From Meghimatium bilineatum (lineage: Eukaryota > Mollusca > Gastropoda > Stylommatophora > Philomycidae), in contig CM067298.1 of assembly GCA_034231615.1 (NCBI GenBank), positions 52,852,883 through 52,916,882 of the forward strand: a DNA stretch of 64,000 nucleotides, read 5' to 3'. The notes beneath the pieces were generated by a model. It was not told the origin of the DNA. It saw only the letters and a program-made list of their open reading frames with translations, and did no database searches. A program made the translations under genes and the position numbers. Positions 41,505-55,237 of this stretch are shown here, one piece after another. Every line of letters begins with the position of its first letter. Position 1 is the first letter of the stretch.

Positions 41505-44500
41505 TTTGAAAAAGAAAACGAAAAGATATATTTCTAGTGATAATCTACCGGTAGATACATTTATGAGATGTGTTGAAAAGTTTGAAAAAGAAAATAAAAA
41601 AATATATTTCTAATGATAAACTACCGGTAGATACATTTATGAGATGTGTTGAAAAGTTTGAAAAAGAAAATAAAAAAATATATTTCTAATGATAAACTAC
41701 CGGTAGATACATTTATGAGATGTGTTGAAAAGTTTGAAAAAGAAAATGAAAAAATATATTTCTAGTGATAAACTAGATACATTTATGAGAAGTGTTGAAA
41801 AGTTTGAAAAAGAAAATTAAAAAATATATTTCTAATGATAAACTACCGGTAGATACATTTATGAGAAGTGTTGAAAAAGAAAATAAAAAAAAATATTTCT
41901 AATGATAAACTATATTCATTTATGAAATGTGTTGAAAAGTTTGAACAAGAAAATAAAAAAAAAAGTTTCTAATGATAAACTATATACATTTAAGAAATGT
42001 GTTGAAAAGTTTGAAAAAGTAAGTGAAAAAATATATTTCTAATGATAAACTACCGGTAGATACATTTATGAGATGTGTTGAAAAGTTTGAAAAAGAAAAT
42101 GAAAAAATATATTTCTAGTGATAAACTAGATACATTTATGAGAAGTGTTGAAAAGTTTGAAAAAGAAAATTAAAAAATATATTTCTATTGATAAACTACC
42201 GGTAGATACAATTATGAGAAGTGTTGACAAGTTTCAAAATCAAAAAATACATTTCTAATGATAAACTACCGGTAGATACATTTATGAGATGTGTTGAAAA
42301 GTTTGAAAAAGTAAGTGAAAAGATATATTTCTAGTGATAATCTACCGGTAGATACATTTATGAGATGTGTTGAAAAGTTTGAAAAAGAAAATAAAAAAAT
42401 ATATTTCTTATGATAAACTACCGATACATACATTTATGAGAAGTGTTGAAAAGTTTGAAAAAGAAAATTAAATAATATATTTCTAATGATAAACTACCGG
42501 TAGATACATTTATAAGATGTGTTGAAAAGTTTGAAAAAGAAAATCAAAAAATATATTTCTAGTGATAAACTACCGGTAGATACAATTATGAGAAGTGTTG
42601 ACAAGTTTGAAAAAGAAAATCAAAAAATATATTTCTAGTGATAAACTATATACATTTATGAGATATGTTGAAAAGTTTGAACAAGAAAATAAAAAAAAAA
42701 TATTTCTAATGATAAACTATATTCATTTATGAAATGTGTTGAAAAGTTTGAACAAGAAAATAAAAAAAAAAGTTTCTAATGATAAACTATATACATTTAA
42801 GAAATGTGTTGAAAAGTTTGAAAAAGTAAGTGAAAAGATATATTTCTAGTGATAATCTACCGGTAGATACATTTATGAGATGTGTTGAAAAGTTTGAAAA
42901 AGAAAATAAAAAAATATATTTCGTATGATAAACTATATACATTTATGAAATGTGTTGAAAAGTTTGAGAAAGAAAATGAAAAGATATATTTCTAGTGATA
43001 ATCTACCGGTAGATACATTTATGAGATGTGTTGAAAAGTTTGAAAAAGAAAATAAAAAAATATATTTCTAATGATAAACTACCGGTAGATACATTTATGA
43101 GATGTGTTGAAAAGTTTGAAAAAGAAAATAAAAAAATATATTTCTAATGATAAACTACCGGTAGATACATTTATGAGATGTGTTGAAAAGTTTGAAAAAG
43201 AAAATGAAAAAATATATTTCTAGTGATAAACTAGATACATTTATGAGAAGTGTTGAAAAGTTTGAAAAAGAAAATTAAAAAATATATTTCTAATGATAAA
43301 CTACCGGTAGATACATTTATGAGAAGTGTTGAAAAAGAAAATAAAAAAAAAATATTTCTAATGATAAACTATATTCATTTATGAAATGTGTTGAAAAGTT
43401 TGAACAAGAAAATAAAAAAAAAAGTTTCTAATGATAAACTATATACATTTAAGAAATGTGTTGAAAAGTTTGAAAAAGTAAGTGAAAAAATATATTTCTA
43501 ATGATAAACTACCGGTAGATACATTTATGAGATGTGTTGAAAAGTTTGAAAAAGAAAATGAAAAAATATATTTCTAGTGATAAACTAGATACATTTATGA
43601 GAAGTGTTGAAAAGTTTGAAAAAGAAAATTAAAAAATATATTTCTATTGATAAACTACCGGTAGATACAATTATGAGAAGTGTTGACAAGTTTCAAAATC
43701 AAAAAATACATTTCTAATGATAAACTACCGGTAGATACATTTATGAGATGTGTTGAAAAGTTTGAAAAAGTAAGTGAAAAGATATATTTCTAGTGATAAT
43801 CTACCGGTAGATACATTTATGAGATGTGTTGAAAAGTTTGAAAAAGAAAATAAAAAAATATATTTCTTATGATAAACTACCGATACATACATTTATGAGA
43901 AGTGTTGAAAAGTTTGAAAAAGAAAATTAAATAATATATTTCTAATGATAAACTACCGGTAGATACATTTATAAGATGTGTTGAAAAGTTTGAAAAAGAA
44001 AATCAAAAAATATATTTCTAGTGATAAACTACCGGTAGATACAATTATGAGAAGTGTTGACAAGTTTGAAAAAGAAAATCAAAAAATATATTTCTAGTGA
44101 TAAACTATATACATTTATGAGATATGTTGAAAAGTTTGAACAAGAAAATAAAAAAAAAATATTTCTAATGATAAACTATATTCATTTATGAAATGTGTTG
44201 AAAAGTTTGAACAAGAAAATAAAAAAAAAAGTTTCTAATGATAAACTATATACATTTAAGAAATGTGTTGAAAAGTTTGAAAAAGTAAGTGAAAAGATAT
44301 ATTTCTAGTGATAATCTACCGGTAGATACATTTATGAGATGTGTTGAAAAGTTTGAAAAAGAAAATAAAAAAATATATTTCGTATGATAAACTATATACA
44401 TTTATGAAATGTGTTGAAAAGTTTGAGAAAGAAAATGAAAAGATATATTTCTAGTGATAATCTACCGGTAGATACATTTATGAGATGTGTTGAAAAGTTT

Positions 44501-45880
44501 GAAAAAGAAAATAAAAAAATATATTTCTAATGATAAACTACCGGTAGATACATTTATGAGATGTGTTGAAAAGTTTGAAAAAGAAAATAAAAAAATATAT
44601 TTCTAATGATAAACTACCGGTAGATACATTTATGAGATGTGTTGAAAAGTTTGAAAAAGAAAATGAAAAAATATATTTCTAGTGATAAACTAGATACATT
44701 TATGAGAAGTGTTGAAAAGTTTGAAAAAGAAAATTAAAAAATATATTTCTAATGATAAACTACCGGTAGATACATTTATGAGAAGTGTTGAAAAAGAAAA
44801 TAAAAAAAAAATATTTCTAATGATAAACTATATTCATTTATGAAATGTGTTGAAAAGTTTGAACAAGAAAATAAAAAAAAAAGTTTCTAATGATAAACTA
44901 TATACATTTAAGAAATGTGTTGAAAAGTTTGAAAAAGTAAGTGAAAAAATATATTTCTAATGATAAACTACCGGTAGATACATTTATGAGATGTGTTGAA
45001 AAGTTTGAAAAAGAAAATGAAAAAATATATTTCTAGTGATAAACTAGATACATTTATGAGAAGTGTTGAAAAGTTTGAAAAAGAAAATTAAAAAATATAT
45101 TTCTATTGATAAACTACCGGTAGATACAATTATGAGAAGTGTTGACAAGTTTCAAAATCAAAAAATACATTTCTAATGATAAACTACCGGTAGATACATT
45201 TATGAGATGTGTTGAAAAGTTTGAAAAAGTAAGTGAAAAGATATATTTCTAGTGATAATCTACCGGTAGATACATTTATGAGATGTGTTGAAAAGTTTGA
45301 AAAAGAAAATAAAAAAATATATTTCTTATGATAAACTACCGATACATACATTTATGAGAAGTGTTGAAAAGTTTGAAAAAGAAAATTAAATAATATATTT
45401 CTAATGATAAACTACCGGTAGATACATTTATAAGATGTGTTGAAAAGTTTGAAAAAGAAAATCAAAAAATATATTTCTAGTGATAAACTACCGGTAGATA
45501 CAATTATGAGAAGTGTTGACAAGTTTGAAAAAGAAAATCAAAAAATATATTTCTAGTGATAAACTATATACATTTATGAGATATGTTGAAAAGTTTGAAC
45601 AAGAAAATAAAAAAAAAATATTTCTAATGATAAACTATATTCATTTATGAAATGTGTTGAAAAGTTTGAACAAGAAAATAAAAAAAAAAGTTTCTAATGA
45701 TAAACTATATACATTTAAGAAATGTGTTGAAAAGTTTGAAAAAGTAAGTGAAAAGATATATTTCTAGTGATAATCTACCGGTAGATACATTTATGAGATG
45801 TGTTGAAAAGTTTGAAAAAGAAAATAAAAAAATATCTTTCGTATGATAAACTATATACATTTATGAAATGTGTTGAAAAG
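41505..45880. repeat. 1459-bp higher-order repeat, three copies
   Basis: The rare variant tttgagaaagaaaatgaaaa recurs at 42963, 44422 and 45881, spaced exactly 1459 bases. The matching point in the first copy is 41505. Copies two and three differ by very few bases. About 20 monomers per unit. Confidence 0.9.
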
Positions 45881-47959
45881 TTTGAGAAAGAAAATGAAAA
45901 GATATATTTCTAGTGATAATCTACCGGTAGATACATTTATGAGATGTGTTGAAAAGTTTGAATAAGAAAATAAAAAAATATATTTCTAATGATAAACTAC
46001 CGGTAGATACATTTATGAGATGTGTTGAAAAGTTTGAAAAAGAAAATAAAAAAATATATTTCTAATGATAAACTACCGGTAGATACATTTATGAGATGTG
46101 TTGAAAAGTTTGAAAAAGTAAGTGAAAAGATATATTTCTAGTGATAATCTACCGGTAGATACATTTATGAGATGTGTTGAAAAGTTTGAAAAAGAAAATA
46201 AAAAAATATATTTCTTATGATAAACTACCGATACATACATTTATGAGAAGTGTTGAAAAGTTTGAAAAAGAAAATTAAATAATATATTTCTAATGATAAA
46301 CTACCGGTAGATACATTTATAAGATGTGTTGAAAAGTTTGAAAAAGAAAATCAAAAAATATATTTCTAGTGATAAACTACCGGTAGATACAATTATGAGA
46401 AGTGTTGACAAGTTTGAAAAAGAAGATCAAAAAATATATTTCTAGTGATAAACTATATACATTTATGAGATATGTTGAAAAGTTTGAACAAGAAAATAAA
46501 AAAAAAATATTTCTAATGATAAACTATATTCATTTATGAAATGTGTTGAAAAGTTTGAACAAGAAAATAAAAAAAAAAGTTTCTAATGATAAACTATATA
46601 CATTTAAGAAATGTGTTGAAAAGTTTGAAAAAGTAAGTGAAAAGATATATTTCTAGTGATAATCTACCGGTAGATACATTTATGAGATGTGTTGAAAAGT
46701 TTGAAAAAGAAAATAAAAAAATATATTTCGTATGATAAACTATATACATTTATGAAATGTGTTGAAAAGTTTGAGAAAGAAAATGAAAAGATATATTTCT
46801 AGTGATAATCTACCGGTAGATACATTTATGAGATGTGTTGAAAAGTTTGAAAAAGAAAATAAAAAAATATATTTCTAATGATAAACTACCGGTAGATACA
46901 TTTATGAGATGTGTTGAAAAGTTTGAAAAAGAAAATAAAAAAATATATTTCTAATGATAAACTACCGGTAGATACATTTATGAGAAGCGTTGAAAAGTTT
47001 GAAAAAGAAAATAAAAAAATATATTTCTAATGATAAACTACCGGTAGATACATTTATGAGATGTGTTGAAAAGTTTGAAAAAGAAAATGAAAAAATATAT
47101 TTCTAGTGATAAACTAGATACATTTATGAGAAGTGTTGAAAAGTTTGAAAAAGAAAATTAAAAAATATATTTCTAATGATAAACTACCGGTAGATACATT
47201 TATGAGAAGTGTTGAAAAAGAAAATCAAAAAAAAATATTTCTAATGATAAACTATATTCATTTATGAAATGTGTTGAAAAGTTTGAACAAGAAAATAAAA
47301 AAAAAAGTTTCTAATGATAAACTATATACATTTAAGAAATGTGTTGAAAAGTTTGAAAAAGTAAGTGAAAAGATATATTTCTAGTGATAATCTACCGGTA
47401 GATACATTTATGAGATGTGTTGAAAAGTTTGAAAAAGAAAATAAAAAAATATATTTCGTATGATAAACTATATACATTTATGAAATGTGTTGAAAAGTTT
47501 GAGAAAGAAAATGAAAAGATATATTTCTAGTGATAATCTACCAGTAGATACATTTATGAGATGTGTTGAAAAGTTTGAAAAAGAAAATAAAAAAATATAT
47601 TTCTAGTGATAAACTACCGGTAGATACATTTATGAGAAGTGTTGAAAAGTTTGAAAAAGAAAATTAAAAAATATATTTCTAATGATAAACTACCGGTAGA
47701 TACATTTATGAGAAGTGTTGAAAAAGAAAATCAAAAAATATATTTCTAGTGATAAATTATATACATTTATGAGATATGTTGAAAAGTTTGAAAAAGAAAA
47801 TAAAATAAAAATATTTCCAGTGATAAACTAGATACATTTATGAAATATGTTGAAAAGTATGAAAAAGAAAATTAAAAAAAATATTTCTTATGATAAACTA
47901 TATACATTTATGAAATGTGTTGAAAAGTTTGAAAAAGAAAATGAAAAGATATAATTCTA

Positions 47960-50900
47960 GTGATAATCTATCGGTAGATACATTTATGAGATGTGTTGAA
48001 AAGAATGAAAAAGAAAATAAAAAAATATATTTCTAATGATAAACTACCGATACATACATTTATGAGAAGTGTTGAAAAGTTTGAAAAAGAAAATTAAATA
48101 ATATATTTCTAATCATAAACTACCGGTAGATACATTTATGAGATGTGTTGAAAAGTTTGAAAAAAACAAAATCAAAAAATATATTTCTAGTGATAAACTA
48201 CCGGTAGATACAATTATGAGAAGTGTTGACAAGTTTCAAAATCAAAAAATACATTTCTAATGATAAACTACCGGTAGATACATTTATGAGAAGTGTTGAA
48301 AAGTTTGGAAAAGAAAATCAAAAAATATATTTCTAGTGATAAACTAGATACATTTATGAGAAGTGTTGAAAAGTTTGAAAAAGAAAATAAAAAAATATAT
48401 TTCTAGTGATAAACTATATACATTTATGAGATATGTTGAAAAGTTTGAACAAGAAAATAAAAAAAAAATATTTCTAATGATAAACTATATTCATTTATGA
48501 AATGTGTTGAAAAGTTTGAACAAGAAAATAAAAAAAAAAGTTTCTAATGATAAACTATATACATTTAAGAAATGTGTTGAAAAGTTTGAAAAAGTAAGTG
48601 AAAAGATATATTTCTAGTGATAATCTACCGGTAGATACATTTATGAGATGTGTTGAAAAGTTTGAAAAAGAAAATAAAAAAATATATTTCGTATGATAAA
48701 CTATATACATTTATGAAATGTGTTGAAAAGTTTGAGAAAGAAAATGAAAAGATATATTTCTAGTGATAAACTACCGGTAGATACATTTATGAGATGTGTT
48801 GAAAAGTTTGAAAAAAAAATAAAAAAATATATTTCTAATGATAAACTACCGGTAGATACATTTATGAGATGTGTTGAAAAGTTTGAAAAAGAAAATAAAA
48901 AAATATATTTCTAATGATAAACTACCGGTAGATACATTTATGAGAAGCGTTGAAAAGTTTGAAAAAGAAAATAAAAAAAAATATTTCTAATGATAAACTA
49001 CCGGTAGATACATTTATGAGAGTTGTTGAAAAGTTTGAAAAAGAAAATCAAAAAATATATTTCTAGTGATAAACTAGATACATTTATGAGAAGTGTTGAA
49101 AAGTTTGAAAAAGAAAATTAAAAAATATATTTCTAATGATAAACTACCGGTAGATACATTTATGAGAAGTGTTGAAAAAGAAAATCAAAAAATATATTTC
49201 TAGTGATAAATTATATACATTTATGAGATATGTTGAAAAGTTTGAAAAAGAAAATAAAAAAAAAATATTTCTAGTGATAAACTAGATACATTTATGAAAT
49301 ATGTTGAAAAGTATGAAAAAGAAAATTAAAAAAAATATTTCTTATGATAAACTATATACATTTATTAAATGTGTTGAAAAGTTTGAAAAAGAAAATGAAA
49401 AGATATAATTCTAGTGATAATCTATCGGTAGATACATTTATGAGATGTGTTGAAAAGAATGAAAAAGAAAATTAAAAAATATATTTCTAATGATAAACTA
49501 CCGATACATACATTTATGAGAAGTGTTGAAAAGTTTGAAAAAGAAAATTAAATAATATATTTCTAATGATAAACTACCGGTAGATACATTTATGAGATGT
49601 GTTGAAAAGTTTGAAAAAAACAAAATCAAAAAATATATTTCTAGTGATAAACTACCGGTAGATACAATTATGAGAAGTGTTGACAAGTTTCAAAATCAAA
49701 AAATACATTTCTAATGATAAACTACCGGTAGATACATTTATGAGAAGTGTTGAAAAGTTTGAAAAAGAAAATCAAAAAATATATTTCTAGTGATAAACTA
49801 TATACATTTATGAGATGTGTTGAAAAGTTTGAAAAAGAAAATAAAAAAATATATTTCGTATGATAAACTACCGATACATACATTTATGAGAAGTGTTGAA
49901 AAGTTTGAAAAAGAAAATCAAAAAATATATTTCTAGTGATAAACTATATACATTTATGAGATGTGTTGAAAAGTTTGAAAAAGAAAATAAAAAAATATAT
50001 TTCGTATGATAAACTACCGATACATACATTTATGAGAAGTGTTGAAAAGTTTGAAAAAGAAAATTAAATAATATATTTCTAATGATAAACTACCGGTAGA
50101 TACATTTATAAGATGTGTTGAAAAGTTTGAAAAAGAAAATCAAAAAATATATTTCTAGTGATAAACTACCGGTAGATACAATTATGAGAAGTGTTGACAA
50201 GTTTGAAAAAGAAAATCAAAAAATATATTTCTAGTGATAAACTATATACATTTATGAGATATGTTGAAAAGTTTGAACAAGAAAATAAATAAAAAATATT
50301 TCTAATGATAAACTATATTCATTTATGAAATGTGTTGAAAAGTTTGAACAAGAAAATAAAAAAAAAAGTTTCTAATGATAAACTATATACATTTAAGAAA
50401 TGTGTTGAAAAGTTTGAAAAAGTAAGTGAAAAGATATATTTCTAGTGATAATCTACCGGTAGATACATTTATGAGATGTGTTGAAAAGTTTGAAAAAGAA
50501 AATAAAAAAATATATTTCGTATGATAAACTATATACATTTATGAAATGTGTTGAAAAGTTTGAGAAAGAAAATGAAAAGATATATTTCTAATGATAAACT
50601 ACCGGTAGATACATTTATGAGAAGCGTTGAAAAGTTTGAAAAAGAAAATAAAAAAATATATTTCTAATGATAAACTACCGGTAGATACATTTATGAGATG
50701 TGTTGAAAAGTTTGAAAAAGAAAATTAAAAAATATATTTCTAGTGATAAACTAGATACATTTATGAGAAGTGTTGAAAAGTTTGAAAAAGAAAATAAAAA
50801 AATATATTTCTAATGATAAACTACCGGTAGATACATTTATGAGAAGTGTTGAAAAAGAAAATCAAAAAATATATTTCTAGTGATAAATTATATACATTTA

Positions 50901-53900
50901 TGAGATATGTTGAAAAGTTTGAAAAAGAAAATAAAATAAAAATATTTCTAGTGATAAACTATATACATTTATGAAATATGTTGAAAAGTATGAAAAAGAA
51001 AATTAAAAAAAATATTTCTTATGATAAACTATATACATTTATGAAATGTGTTGAAAAGTTTGAAAAAGAAAATGAAAAGATATAATTCTAGTGATAATCT
51101 ATCGGTAGATACATTTATGAGATGTGTTGAAAAGAATGAAAAAGAAAATAAAAAAATATATTTCTAATGATAAACTACCGATACATACATTTATGAGAAG
51201 TGTTGAAAAGTTTGAAAAAGAAAATTAAATAATATATTTCTAATCATAAACTACCGGTAGATACATTTATGAGATGTGTTGAAAAGTTTGAAAAAAACAA
51301 AATCAAAAAATATATTTCTAGTGATAAACTACCGGTAGATACAATTATGAGAAGTGTTGACAAGTTTCAAAATCAAAAAATACATTTCTAATGATAAACT
51401 ACCAGTAGATACATTTATGAGAAGTGTTGAAAAGTTTGAAAAAGAAAATCAAAAAATATATTTCTAGTGATAAACTAGATACATTTATGAGAAGTGTTGA
51501 AAAGTTTGAAAAAGAAAATAAAAAAATATATTTCTAGTGATAAACTATATACATTTATGAGATATGTTGAAAAGTTTGAACAAGAAAATAAAAAAAAAAT
51601 ATTTCTAATGATAAACTATATTCATTTATGAAATGTGTTGAAAAGTTTGAACAAGAAAATAAAAAAAAAAGTTTCTAATGATAAACTATATACATTTAAG
51701 AAATGTGTTGAAAAGTTTGAAAAAGTAAGTGAAAAGATATATTTCTAGTGATAATCTACAGGTAGATACATTTATGAGATGTGTTGAAAAGTTTGAAAAA
51801 GAAAATAAAAAAATATATTTCGTATGATAAACTATATACATTTATGAAATGTGTTGAAAAGTTTGAGAAAGAAAATGAAAAGATATATTTCTAGTGATAA
51901 ACTACCGGTAGATACATTTATGAGATGTGTTGAAAAGTTTGAAAAAGAAAATAAAAAAATATATTTCTAATGATAAACTACCGGTAGATACATTTATGAG
52001 ATGTGTTGAAAAGTTTGAAAAAGAAAATAAAAAAATATATTTCTAATGATAAACTACCGGTAGATACATTTATGAGAAGCGTTGAAAAGTTTGAAAAAGA
52101 AAATAAAAAAAAATATTTCTAATGATAAACTACCGGTAGATACATTTATGAGAGTTGTTGAAAAGTTTGAAAAAGAAAATCAAAAAATATATTTCTAGTG
52201 ATAAACTAGATACATTTATGAGAAGTGTTGAAAAGTTTGAAAAAGAAAATTAAAAAATATATTTCTAATGATAAACTACCGGTAGATACATTTATGAGAA
52301 GTGTTGAAAAAGAAAATCAAAAAATATATTTCTAGTGATAAATTATATACATTTATGAGATATGTTGAAAAGTTTGAAAAAGAAAATAAAAAAAAAATAT
52401 TTCTAGTGATAAACTAGATACATTTATGAAATATGTTGAAAAGTATGAAAAAGAAAATTAAAAAAAATATTTCTTATGATAAACAATATACATTTATTAA
52501 ATGTGTTGAAAAGTTTGAAAAAGAAAATGAAAAGATATAATTCTAGTGATAATCTATCGGTAGATACATTTATGAGATGTGTTGAAAAGAATGAAAAAGA
52601 AAATAAAAAAATATATTTCTAATGATAAACTACCGATACATACATTTATGAGAAGTGTTGAAAAGTTTGAAAAAGAAAATTAAATAATATATTTCTAATG
52701 ATAAACTACCGGTAGATACATTTATGAGATGTGTTGAAAAGTTTGAAAAAAACAAAATCAAAAAATATATTTCTAGTGATAAACTACCGGTAGATACAAT
52801 TATGAGAAGTGTTGACAAGTTTCAAAATAAAAAAATACATTTCTAATGATAAACTACCGGTAGATACATTTATGAGAAGTGTTGAAAAGTTTGAAAAAGA
52901 AAATCAAAAAATATATTTCTAGTGATAAACTATATACATTTATGAGATGTGTTGAAAAGTTTGAAAAAGAAAATAAAAAAATATATTTCGTATGATAAAC
53001 TACCGATACATACATTTATGAGAAGTGTTGAAAAGTTTGAAAAAGAAAATTAAATAATATATTTCTAATGATAAACTACCGGTAGATACATTTATAAGAT
53101 GTGTTGAAAAGTTTGAAAAAGAAAATCAAAAAATATATTTCTAGTGATAAACTACCGGTAGATACAATTATGAGAAGTGTTGACAAGTTTGAAAAAGAAA
53201 ATCAAAAAATATATTTCTAGTGATAAACTATATACATTTATGAGATATGTTGAAAAGTTTGAACAAGAAAATAAAAAAAAAATATTTCTAATGATAAACT
53301 ATATTCATTTATGAAATGTGTTGAAAAGTTTGAACAAGAAAATAAAAAAAAAAGTTTCTAATGATAAACTATATACATTTAAGAAATGTGTTGAAAAGTT
53401 TGAAAAAGTAAGTGAAAAGATATATTTCTAGTGATAATCTTCCGGTAGATACATTTATGAGATGTGTTGAAAAGTTTGAAAAAGAAAATAAAAAAATATA
53501 TTTCGTATGATAAACTATATACATTTATGAAATGTGTTGAAAAGTTTGAGAAAGAAAATGAAAAGATATATTTCTAATGATAAACTACCGGTAGATACAT
53601 TTATGAGAAGCGTTGAAAAGTTTGAAAAAGAAAATAAAAAAATATATTTCTAATGATAAACTACCGGTAGATACATTTATGAGATGTGTTGAAAAGTTTG
53701 AAAAAGAAAATTAAAAAATATATTTCTAGTGATAAACTAGATACATTTATGAGAAGTGTTGAAAAGTTTGAAAAAGAAAATAAAAAAATATATTTCTAAT
53801 GATAAACTACCGGTAGATACATTTATGAGAAGTGTTGAAAAAGAAAATCAAAAAATATATTTCTAGTGATAAATTATATACATTTATGAGATATGTTGAA

Positions 53901-54461
53901 AAGTTTGAAAAAGAAAATAAAATAAAAATATTTCTAGTGATAAACTAGATACATTTATGAAATATGTTGAAAAGTATGAAAAAGAAAATTAAAAAAAATA
54001 TTTCTTATGATAAACTATATACATTTATGAAATGTGTTGAAAAGTTTGAAAAAGAAAATGAAAAGATATAATTCTAGTGATAATCTATCGGTAGATACAT
54101 TTATGAGATGTGTTGAAAAGAATGAAAAAGAAAATAAAAAAATATATTTCTAATGATAAACTACCGATACATACATTTATGAGAAGTGTTGAAAAGTTTG
54201 AAAAAGAAAATTAAATAATATATTTCTAATGATAAACTACCGGTAGATACATTTATGAGATGTGTTGAAAAGTTTGAAAAAAACAAAATCAAAAAATATA
54301 TTTCTAGTGATAAACTACCGGTAGATACAATTATGAGAAGTGTTGACAAGTTTCAAAATCAAAAAATACATTTCTAATGATAAACTACCGGTAGATACAT
54401 TTATGAGAAGTGTTGAAAAGTTTGAAAAAGAAAATCAAAAAATATATTTCTAGTGATAAAC
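47960..54461. repeat. About 3.13-kb higher-order repeat, two copies
   Basis: Marker gataatctatcggtagatac occurs near 47967, 49422, 51098, 52557 and 54083. The long period is 3131-3135 bases, made of two related half-units. One copy has an extra 145-bp dimer near 49860-50000. Confidence 0.85.
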
Positions 54462-54624
54462 TACGAGGCGTGTTCAAATGAAAACGGGACTTGTTACACC
54501 ACGCGTGATAGAGCGCACTGATATTGATGACATTTTGCACTAGTAATGAGTATCCAATAATTTACATACGGTCACGTGTTCATCTTCCCAGCATGCATAT
54601 GTGCTGCAGAAGACTGTTAACAAT

Positions 54625-54906
54625 ATGGCGGGTGTGATTCCGAACCCGTCCAAAGTGAATCAGCGTGCTGTGATCCAGTTTCTTTCATTTGAAGGATGTC
54701 AAGCAGTAGACATTCATCGGAGAATGAAGGCAGCATATGGTGACAAATGTTTGTCGAGGACCAGAGTGATGGAGTGGGTGCGTATGTTTAAAGACGGACG
54801 TGAGTTAACGGCAGATCTTGCACGGCCAGGTCAGGCGCATATTGTTGCAACAGAAGAAGCCATAGCCGTGCTTGATAAAGCAGTACTGACTGACCATCAA
54901 GGCTAA
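54625..54906 (+). pseudogene. Mariner transposase N-terminal part
   Basis: An open frame starts upstream at 54601; MAGVIP at 54625 is the more likely start. It contains both helix-turn-helix motifs (FLSFEGCQAVDIHRRM and LSRTRVMEWVRMFKDGREL) and the linker around ARPGQAH, then stops at TAA 54904-54906, where the deletion joint shifts the frame. About 94 residues of a usual 340-350. Confidence 0.9.
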
Positions 54907-55237
54907 GCGACAAGGCAGACTTTCTCAAGGTGTGATTCTTCTCCACGACAACGCTCGTCCGCACGTCGCAAAAATTGTGCAGGAAACATTGGCAAAGAAG
55001 AATTGGGAAGTTCTTCATCACCCAGCCTATAGTCCCGATTTATCCCCGTGTGATTTCCATTTGTTCGGACCGTTGAAGAAAGCACTAAAGGGACAGCGAT
55101 TCAACAGCGACGCAGACGTGAAGACAGCGGTGACCACATGGTTCAGAGAACAGCCACGCAACTTTTTCTCGGACGGCATTCGACGTCTACCTAAACAGTG
55201 GGATGCTTGCCTAAATGCATACGGAGATTTTTTCTGA
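54905..55237 (+). pseudogene. Mariner transposase C-terminal part
   Basis: Reads RQGRLSQGVILLHDNARPHV, NWEVLHHPAYSPDLSPCDFH, LFGPLKKALKGQRFNSD and LPKQWDACLNAYGDFF. It is the last third of the catalytic domain in a different frame from the N-terminal part. About 130 residues between them are missing. Confidence 0.92.

Larger units (their letters stand above)
41030..54461. repeat. AT-rich satellite, 70- and 76-bp monomers in higher-order repeats
   Basis: Monomer landmarks: accggtagatacatttatga, gatgtgttgaaaagtttgaa, aaagaaaataaaaaaatata, tttctaatgataaact. The 76-bp class carries ccggta inside ctaccggtag; the 70-bp class lacks exactly those six bases (aaactagataca). The first two monomers at 41030-41180 are the most diverged. 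The array continues across the mariner insertion to the window end. No host gene is present. Confidence 0.97.

Noticed and set aside
49498..54349. Three identical 62-codon minus-strand frames (start MSTLLIIVSTGSLSLEIYF)
   Set aside because: Antisense of satellite monomers, repeated with the 3.13-kb unit.
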